From the NCBI GenBank assembly GCA_015698045.1, contig BLAL01000044.1, positions 1,270,501 to 1,334,500 on the forward strand: a DNA stretch of 64,000 nt, read 5' to 3'. Of this stretch, positions 59,859 through 64,000 are shown piece by piece. The notes under the pieces are model-generated. The model ran no database searches. It was not told the DNA's origin and was given only the letters and a program-made list of their open reading frames with translations. The DNA comes from Rhizophagus clarus. Lineage: Eukaryota; Glomeromycota; Glomeromycetes; Glomerales; Glomeraceae. Each line of letters starts with the position of its first letter. The first letter of the stretch is position 1. The translations under genes were made by a program, and so were the position numbers.

Positions 59859-60281
59859 TTATGGCTTATTGCTAAGAAGTTCAGCTAATATATCTTCAGC
59901 TTCATTTTCATTAAGTTTCCATCTAGGTGGTGCTTCCTTAGGAATATGATTATATATATCATAAACTTTTATAATTTTAAAGGCAAGGTCTGGATTATGT
60001 GAATATTTTTTTCAAATCTTGGCAATCTTCTCAGCATGCGATTCTTTATTTGGCAATAATTTTTTAGCTATATAACGAATATAGCCTTCTGGATTATTAG
60101 CAGACTCTATTTTCTTAATATAGTTTATGTGATTCTTTATAAGATAACTTTCTTTACTGTATCCATCTCATAAACCTGCCAATATAACATTCTTTAAAGC
60201 TTCTATAATATCAGCCAAATACGTTTTATGCTTAATAAAATTAGGATGTTTGTTTGTGAATGAAAATGAGTCGTGTTCCAT
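59859..60281 (-). pseudogene. Unrecognised 140-codon ORF (two TGA stops)
   Basis: A frame from the ATG at 60281 (MEHDSFSFTNKHPNFIKHKT) to a TAA at 59859, helical and Lys-rich, interrupted by two TGA codons and no frameshift. The C-terminus reads PKEAPPRWKLNENEAEDILA. It lies between the NPxTxR ORF and the polymerase, all on the minus strand. Family not recognised. Confidence 0.45.
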
Positions 60282-60325
60282 TTTTTTATTATTACATCTA
60301 AGGAAAAAAATATTTAATTCATAGT

Positions 60326-62158
60326 TCATACTACTTGGTTAGTATTTTTTACATGACACTCTCCTTCTTTTTCAAATTTTAGAACTTTTAAAGTCTTAAA
60401 TGCATCTTTAGAACAGGTGTAAAGAGGAAAGTTATTAACATCTTCTTCTAGAATGAACCCATCAGTATGAATACGCCTGACTTTATCCACATAGGGTTGT
60501 ACTGTTTCAGAAATAATCTTTTGATCATGTATTAAAAGGAATGAAGCAATTCTCGAGTATTCACCTTTAAAAGAATTACCTGGATCTGTGAATTGGAATC
60601 TCCACTGCTCCTTTCCTATTGGTACAATTGAGTCTAATACCTCACCATTTGGAAAATCAAAAGACTTACTCGATGTTGCAAGAGACTTGTATATTTTCTT
60701 TCTTTGGCAAAGTGCGTCTTATAGTGTATTAAGAATTCTTTTAGCTACTTGGCTAGCGATACTACCTTGATTCTTAATTTTAAAGAGAAAGTCTACATAC
60801 TCTCCAAAGATTACACTGCCTCAAATTCAGGTTTCTTTTTCATAAATAAGGGCATTAGAGGCTCTATCCTGAATTAATGTAACTTGGAGACCAAGAGCTT
60901 TAGCACGTGTAAGATCAATATGAGTGTATACATTATGATAATTATATCGAAATAATGGGATATTCTTCTTTTCAATACTTGCACGAAATATTCCAAAATG
61001 GCTATATCTTCGATGGTTAGTAAAGTCTTTTAAAATCTGAAACTTACCTTTACCAATAGAAAAGTTTAAAGCTGACGGCTGAATACTAGGATAAAGACTC
61101 GTTTCATCATAACTTCTTTTATATCCTTTCCAGTTATTTTGTGCCCAGATAATTCTTCTTATCATTGCTTTATTTATTCATTGTGCCTCAAGTGCGTCAA
61201 GAAGTTCATTAGCAGGAATACCTACACTTAATTTTTCGAATAGCTAAAGAGCCATTTTCTTTATATTCCAATCAAGTAATGATATATCAATTAGAAGGCC
61301 CAGCTTTTTCATCTCCAGTAAAAATGCATCTTATTTAGCATTAATTCTGATATATGCCTTTTCCAATGATTTTTGACGTTTAGCTAGAACGAAAGAGTAG
61401 TTTTTGCTAAACTTAAGTTTTTGAAACTGCTGGACGGTAATAGACTTGATATCCTTTCTATTATATAAAAGAACAGTATCTTTTACTTCATTCTCCTGAT
61501 AAGTTATAGGCTTCTTTGGCCTTTTACATTCAAAATTAGGATGTTTTCTATCTGGATTGGATACAAGAGAATAGTATCCATTAGTAAGAGTAAGAGTTAT
61601 CCTTCTTTGTGCTAGACTTTTGAAAATATAAGTATGATCACCTACTACATTGATAGCAATACTTCGAGCTAATCATTCTATTTTTTTAATGCAGGCAATT
61701 GAAATAGGATCATTTCGTGCCAGACTTAGATAAACTTTAATGTACTCAGAATTTTCAATACTTTGAGGCATATTCGAATAAGAGCCATAAGCCATTTTTA
61801 AGCACTGATAAAGGCAATCATTTGTATCGCCACATCTACCTGATACTGCTGGTAAATCTTTCATATAAATGATAAAGTTATCAAACTACTCTGGATCACC
61901 TATATCGTCAGGTGGCATTTGGCTCACATCGTAGTGGTCAAGTAAGGAGAAAAGATTTGCATCTTCTTCATTAGTAGTCCATCGACCAGACTTCCAGTTC
62001 TCATAAGGAAGTAGGATTTGAAATTGTTTACCTGAATATTGGGCTTTAAGTTTTTGATCAAGGTTTGCAATTCTTTCTCTAGAGAACTATCGGCCACTAA
62101 ACTTAACTTTTGTGATATCTGGTCTATTTGGTAAATAATGAACTAGTCTTGAAAACAT
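60326..62158 (-). pseudogene. PolB polymerase with OTU-like N-terminal part (nine stops)
   Basis: A single frame of 611 codons from the ATG at 62158 (MFSRLVHYLPNRPDITKVKF) to a TGA at 60326. About nine in-frame stops (for example TGA at 61673 and 60827) and no frameshift. The C-terminal half has the family-B polymerase motifs: motif A SYDETSLYPSIQPS, motif B region QVAKRILNTL-stop-DALCQRKK, and motif C RRIHTDGFILEED. This fits the protein-primed type of Polintons. Upstream, GRCGDTNDCLYQCLKMAYG and LTNGYYSLVSNPDRK resemble an OTU-type cysteine protease (Asp-x-x-Cys then His), with His replaced by Tyr. The usual 3'-5' exonuclease motifs are not evident. Inactive in this copy. Confidence 0.8.
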
Positions 62159-62971
62159 TTCTTTGAAATATATAGTATTTATTTAATTACTAAATTTTCA
62201 TTACTATATTTAAAAAAATAAAATAACTAGCCTTTATAATTGATTAATTTCATCAAATAAGTCATCATCAGATAAGCCATCATTATAATTTGATTCGTAT
62301 TCCTCACCATTTTCCTCCATATATTCACGGTCATTTATTGTACCATGGCATTCTATTATCTATGGTTGTAATTTTGCAACTTTATAGCCAGAAGAAGGTT
62401 CTACAAATACTGCTTCCTTATTCTCATTGTATCTTTTTAGATAGTCAGCAAGTTCTAAGCATTTTATGTGCCTATTCGCATTATCATTGTATTTGAGCTA
62501 TTCTTTTAGCTTATCTATAGCATCACCAAATTGGATGAGATATAGGTTATCTCTTTTTACAATCTTATCAAATTCTTCCAATTCAGCTAAAAGGATATCC
62601 CAGTTATAGGGGTCATTTTCATCTATATATTTAGTTCAGCATTCTTTGACTATAGAATATAATTCATCTATCATTTCATCACGAGAATTTTTATACCAAG
62701 GTTTTATATAGTCATAATTATATCTATTTATCCATTCCCAATATTTGGCGATATTCATTTTAGGCATGGGATCTGAATCAACTTTTTGAACTGGCTTTAA
62801 TACTTTTTGTGATATAATATATGAACTGGTAAGCATATAGTCGTATAATCAGCTTTTACTATATATGTATCCTTTATAAATTGAAATAATGGTGAAAGAG
62901 TAGTTACAATATGCTCTTGCTTAGATGCAGTCATAGGAGGTAGGTTGCCATTAAAATCTGGATATTTATCA

Positions 62972-62979
62972 GTAATAAC
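62972..62979. repeat. MITE target-site duplication, left copy
   Basis: GTAATAAC, identical to 63961-63968. Eight bases, as for hAT-type insertions. Confidence 0.88.
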
Positions 62980-63960
62980 TAGGGCTCCGATCGGTTCGGT
63001 TTGGTTCAGTTTTTGCAAAAACTGATACTGAACCGAATTAATCGGTATTGGTATTAATGATTACCGAAACCGATCGGTAATTACCGAAAACCAAACCGAT
63101 TTACCGAACAAGTTTAGTAAAAAAACGTTTCGCAACGTTTAGCAAACAAAAAGTTGCGAAATGATTTTTTCTTATCAAATCATCCATAAAAAAACGTTTC
63201 GCAACGTTTTTTATTAAAGTGACAAAAAAAAACGTTGTGAGACGTTTTTTTTATATTAAATCGTTTTATAAAAACATTTCGCAACGTTTTTAAATAAAAA
63301 GGAAAATAACGTTGCGAAACGTTGTTTTCTATATTAAATTTCTGATGTAAAAAACATTTCGCAACGTTTTTTACAAGTTTCGCAAAAATAACGTTGCAAA
63401 ACGTTATTTTTTTTATATCAAACGTTTATGTAAAAAACGTTTTGCAACGTTTTTTACAATGTTCGCAAAAATAACGTTGCGAATCATTATTTTTCATAAT
63501 AAATTGTTTATGTAAAAAACGTTTCGCAACATTTTTTACAAGTTCTGCAAAAATAACATTGCAAAACGTTATTTTTTTTATCAAATCGTTTATGTAAAAA
63601 ACGTTTCGCAACGTTTTTTACAAGTTTCGCAAAAATATGTTATTTTTTATCAAATCGTTTATGTAAAAAACGTTTCGCAACGTTTTTTACAAGTTCCACA
63701 AAAATAACGTTGCGAAATGTTATTTTTTATATCAAACGTTTATGTGTAAAAAACGTTTCGCAACGTTTTTTTTTAACTACATTATTTATGTTTTTCTTAT
63801 AAAAAAAAAATGTTTTTATTATCGGTAAATCGGTTCGGTAAATCGCAAAACCGATACTGAAACCGAAAGTTTTGGTTCGATAAATCATAAAACCGAAACC
63901 GCTCCGATACCGAAACCGGTCGGTACAGTTCGGTAATTACCGAAACCGATCGGAGCCCTA
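62980..63960. mobile_element. Non-autonomous MITE-like element with palindromic satellite core
   Basis: The 981-bp insertion has inverted ends (TAGGGCTCCGATCGGTTCGG inward from the left, with the same sequence inward from the right) and an 8-bp duplication. Subterminal sequence is rich in ACCGAAACCGAT-type units on both sides. The core (about 63125-63775) is an array of a roughly 90-bp unit built on AACGTTTCGCAACGTT and its complement, so each unit can form hairpins. It has no coding capacity. The TIR start TAGGG and 8-bp duplication suggest mobilisation by a hAT transposase. Confidence 0.88.
63125..63775. repeat. Tandem palindromic satellite (CGTTTCGCAACG units)
   Basis: About eight units of roughly 70-95 bp, each with the core AAAAAACGTTTCGCAACGTT followed by its near-complement AATAACGTTGCGAAACGTTA. 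Spacers close to TATCAAACGTTTATGT separate them. The last units are better conserved than the first ones. Confidence 0.85.
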
Positions 63961-63968
63961 GTAATAAC
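63961..63968. repeat. MITE target-site duplication, right copy
   Basis: GTAATAAC, matching 62972-62979 exactly. Confidence 0.88.
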
Positions 63969-64000
63969 TTTTAAGTAAGTATAGAAGGCCTCATCCACAC

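Larger units (their letters stand above)
52302..64000. mobile_element. Polinton/Maverick-like element, decayed, right end outside window
   Basis: Defined by co-linear remnants of an integrase, an A32-like ATPase and a PolB polymerase together with several small ORFs, on both strands and closely packed. These three are the hallmark genes of Polintons. Gag-like and retropepsin-like ORFs are present instead of recognisable jelly-roll capsid and adenain-type protease genes. Almost every ORF is broken by in-frame stops while reading frames are otherwise mostly kept. The true left boundary may lie farther left, before the hAT insertion (a less AT-rich block begins near 49205). The right end is not in the window. 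Confidence 0.8.
62234..64000 (-). pseudogene. Polinton ORF split by a MITE, continuing off the right edge
   Basis: The minus-strand frame near 63969-64000 (DEAFYTYLKVIT) continues directly after the MITE-like insertion as TDKYPDFNGNLPPMTASKQE. It shifts one base near 62835 into MLTSSYIISQKVLKPVQKVD and runs to a TAA at 62234, with TGA, TAG and TAG inside. The C-terminus is acidic (YESNYNDGLSDDDLFDEINQ). Family not recognised, partial at its 5' end. Confidence 0.5.

Noticed and set aside
52302-62158. Alternative genetic code with TAA/TAG read as Gln and TGA as Trp or Arg
   Set aside because: All three stops would have to be sense while CAA, CAG, CGA and TGG are also in use, and other losses (Asp to Asn, His to Tyr, ATG to ATA) fit mutational decay better. 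Kept only as an alternative under the stop-codon finding.
63125-63775. CRISPR-like array
   Set aside because: Units are palindromic and contiguous with near-identical spacers, lie inside a TIR-bounded element with a target duplication, and the genome is eukaryotic.

Overview
The window looks like nuclear DNA of an arbuscular mycorrhizal fungus of the Rhizophagus type (Glomeromycotina). This is an inference from content: very AT-rich sequence full of long A/T runs, genes with many short GT-AG introns, and the family mix expected of such genomes (TKL-like kinase, BTB-BACK-TLDc, F-box, Crinkler, hAT and Maverick/Polinton DNA transposons). No taxonomic marker gene is present.

From about 0.8 to 35.3 kb is a host-gene compartment. 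In order it holds: a 16-exon pseudokinase-ankyrin gene (+), a BTB-BACK-TLDc gene (-), an F-box/leucine-rich gene (+), a gene-free stretch, a PAQR/adiponectin-receptor-like 7TM protein (-), a quinone-oxidoreductase-like MDR enzyme (-), an Sgf11-type SAGA deubiquitinase subunit (-), a BRCT-WGR-ATP-dependent DNA ligase (-), a long gap with a small membrane-protein gene (-), a 958-residue disordered protein (+), a C1orf109/AIRIM-like protein (-), a ten-finger TFIIIA-like protein (+) and a VC0807-type membrane protein (-). I rebuilt the exon joins by hand. Every complete multi-exon model keeps its frame and sums to a multiple of three.

From about 35.3 to 64 kb is a repeat-rich compartment with almost no intact genes. 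It contains remnants of a primase-like ORF, a zinc-ribbon/endonuclease ORF, an unknown ORF and a broken Crinkler gene. After a long AT-rich stretch comes a decayed ORF at 48.1-49.1 kb, an intact hAT transposon with a perfect 8-bp target duplication (49285-51778), and a Polinton-like element that starts before 52.3 kb and runs off the right edge.

The Polinton-like element carries a zinc ribbon, a retroviral-type integrase with chromodomain, a Gag-like protein followed in the -1 frame by a retropepsin-like domain, a coiled-coil protein, an A32/FtsK-like packaging ATPase, a protein with an NPxTxR motif plus zinc ribbon, and a long PolB polymerase with an OTU-like N-terminal part. I found no recognisable jelly-roll capsid gene or adenain-type protease. 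Its frames run for hundreds of codons but are broken by about 35 stop codons, all readable as Gln, Arg or Trp codons changed by one or two C-to-T or G-to-A transitions. The hAT element between these ORFs has no such stops. A 981-bp MITE-like element with a palindromic internal satellite and an 8-bp target duplication interrupts the last Polinton ORF.
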